The notes under the pieces were generated by a model, which was given only the letters and a program-made list of their open reading frames with translations, made no database searches and was not told the origin of the DNA. A stretch of 64,000 bases of DNA from positions 602,001-666,000 of the forward strand of contig JAQGDQ010000031.1 of assembly GCA_030141605.1 (NCBI GenBank), given 5' to 3'. The first letter of the stretch is position 1, and the number at the start of each line of letters is the position of its first letter. This stretch comes from Tubiluchus corallicola. Its lineage: Eukaryota > Priapulida > Priapulimorpha > Priapulimorphida > Tubiluchidae. The position numbers and the translations under genes were made by a program. Shown here piece after piece: positions 62,980 through 64,000 of the stretch.

Positions 62980-64000
62980 GTAGGAAAATGTTTTATCCAT
63001 AACGTGATATAAACCTTGTCTTGTGTTTTTACGGATGCACCAGGACAGAATTGAATTCCACAGAACAACAAGCTCTTCAAGATCTTATTGTGAAAAAAGT
63101 GGGAAGCTGATTTTTTTAGACTTTCAATTGTAATTTTGAGGCTTTAAACACATTTAAGTTGTATTTTAAACATTTTGCTACTCAACATACATCAAATAAC
63201 CTCATCGAATTATTTAGTATTATGGGTTGTTTGACCTTGTGTTGTATGTAGTACTTTAACATCAGCACATTTCACACTAGTTTCTCATGTGTTTTTCATT
63301 TTTTCATCAGCTTGAGGCATGATGTCTTTTTTTCCTGCTCGTAATTCCGGTACATGTTCCAGCAAATGTAAATTGAGGGTTTCCACCCCCGGGATAACTA
63401 GACTGATTGTCCTCAAGTAAATGCCTGGGCAATTACAGGAATTCGCGAAGTGAAATAAATTTTGTACAAGAGCAAAATTAGTGTTCCTCGAACTTGCCCT
63501 GCACGCTGTAATTACTGCTCTACTCACTCAATGTGGTTATCAAATCAAAATGTCTCGTTCTTGGATGCTCCTTTCATTACAGTGATCACCTGTTCACTAA
63601 TCATTTGGGGAATTTCCGGATTTCATGCTAAATTTGGTTCTGACTGCAAGGTATTGTCGCAAACTGCTTTTCCATTAACCGAATTTCAGACATGTTATTA
63701 CCATTAAAGTTCGATCTGACAGCAAAATAAAGGAGTTAACAGTAGTAGTTCTTGAAGGATAGTTAAATAATTGGTGGGATGTTTATTAAAAAGAATTTAT
63801 AGTTTAAGACAAAGGTTGACACCTCTATAAATCCATATTGAAAGAAATTCCTGGAAAATTTGTATACATTAGAAATATTGACATTAAGGAAAATTCGGAC
63901 CCAATATTGAACCCAATGTCAGAGCTCAAAGTGATCTATGTATCAAACATTGAAAGGGAAAATATTGTTTTTTCAAGAATGTCTTCATGAAAGAATTATT
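62980..64000 (+). other. WDR7 intron 23, continues beyond the window
   Basis: AT-rich intron; no further acceptor plus open frame matching WDR7 is seen before the window ends. Confidence 0.75.

Overview
This 64 kb window is nuclear DNA of an AT-rich metazoan, most likely a non-vertebrate. The coding blocks are short exons bounded by GT..AG introns, and they encode animal-specific families. Most of the window is intron and intergenic DNA with tRNA- and 5S-derived SINE-like pieces, decayed LINE reverse transcriptases, AAT/AAC microsatellites and a (TTAGGG)n-like tract. I cannot name the species.

Layout. (1) 1-495, minus strand: one exon of a C2H2 zinc-finger gene that runs off the left edge. 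(2) 496-12696: no convincing gene; microsatellites, a short tandem repeat and a SINE relic. (3) 12697-28095, minus strand: an almost complete ETS transcription factor of the SPDEF (PDEF) / Drosophila Ets98B subfamily. A large N-terminal exon, a Pointed/SAM exon, a Gln/His-rich linker exon and a two-exon ETS domain join with matching splice phases. A nine-codon first exon at 28069-28095 sits below a promoter-like stretch and gives a 506-residue model. (4) 28.3-41.1 kb: intergenic, with an NRF1-like palindrome, a diverged tandem duplication, and a retroelement graveyard (35.9-39.4 kb) holding two unrelated decayed reverse transcriptases, a 92-nt tract made only of A and C, and overlapping repeats. 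(5) 41238-62979 and beyond the right edge, plus strand: WDR7 (rabconnectin-3 beta; Drosophila Rbcn-3B). Twenty-three coding exons are placed with agreeing phases, giving about 1338 residues. The C-terminal part lies outside the window. A 5' UTR exon with a small upstream ORF is proposed near 40.14-40.22 kb.

SPDEF and WDR7 are divergently transcribed, about 12-13 kb apart, and nothing in the sequence says they are functionally linked. SPDEF is a nuclear DNA-binding regulator; WDR7 works with DMXL proteins in assembly and regulation of the V-ATPase on endosomes and synaptic vesicles. The most notable observations are a lineage-variable, Ser/Arg-rich linker in WDR7 carrying five R-x-x-S-x-P (14-3-3-like) motifs with an unclear 3' splice boundary, a 120-bp tandem duplication abutting an SPDEF splice donor, several strong minus-strand donors clustered at the SPDEF promoter, and a 5S-rRNA-like SINE in a WDR7 intron. 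I did not find a convincing new biological system.
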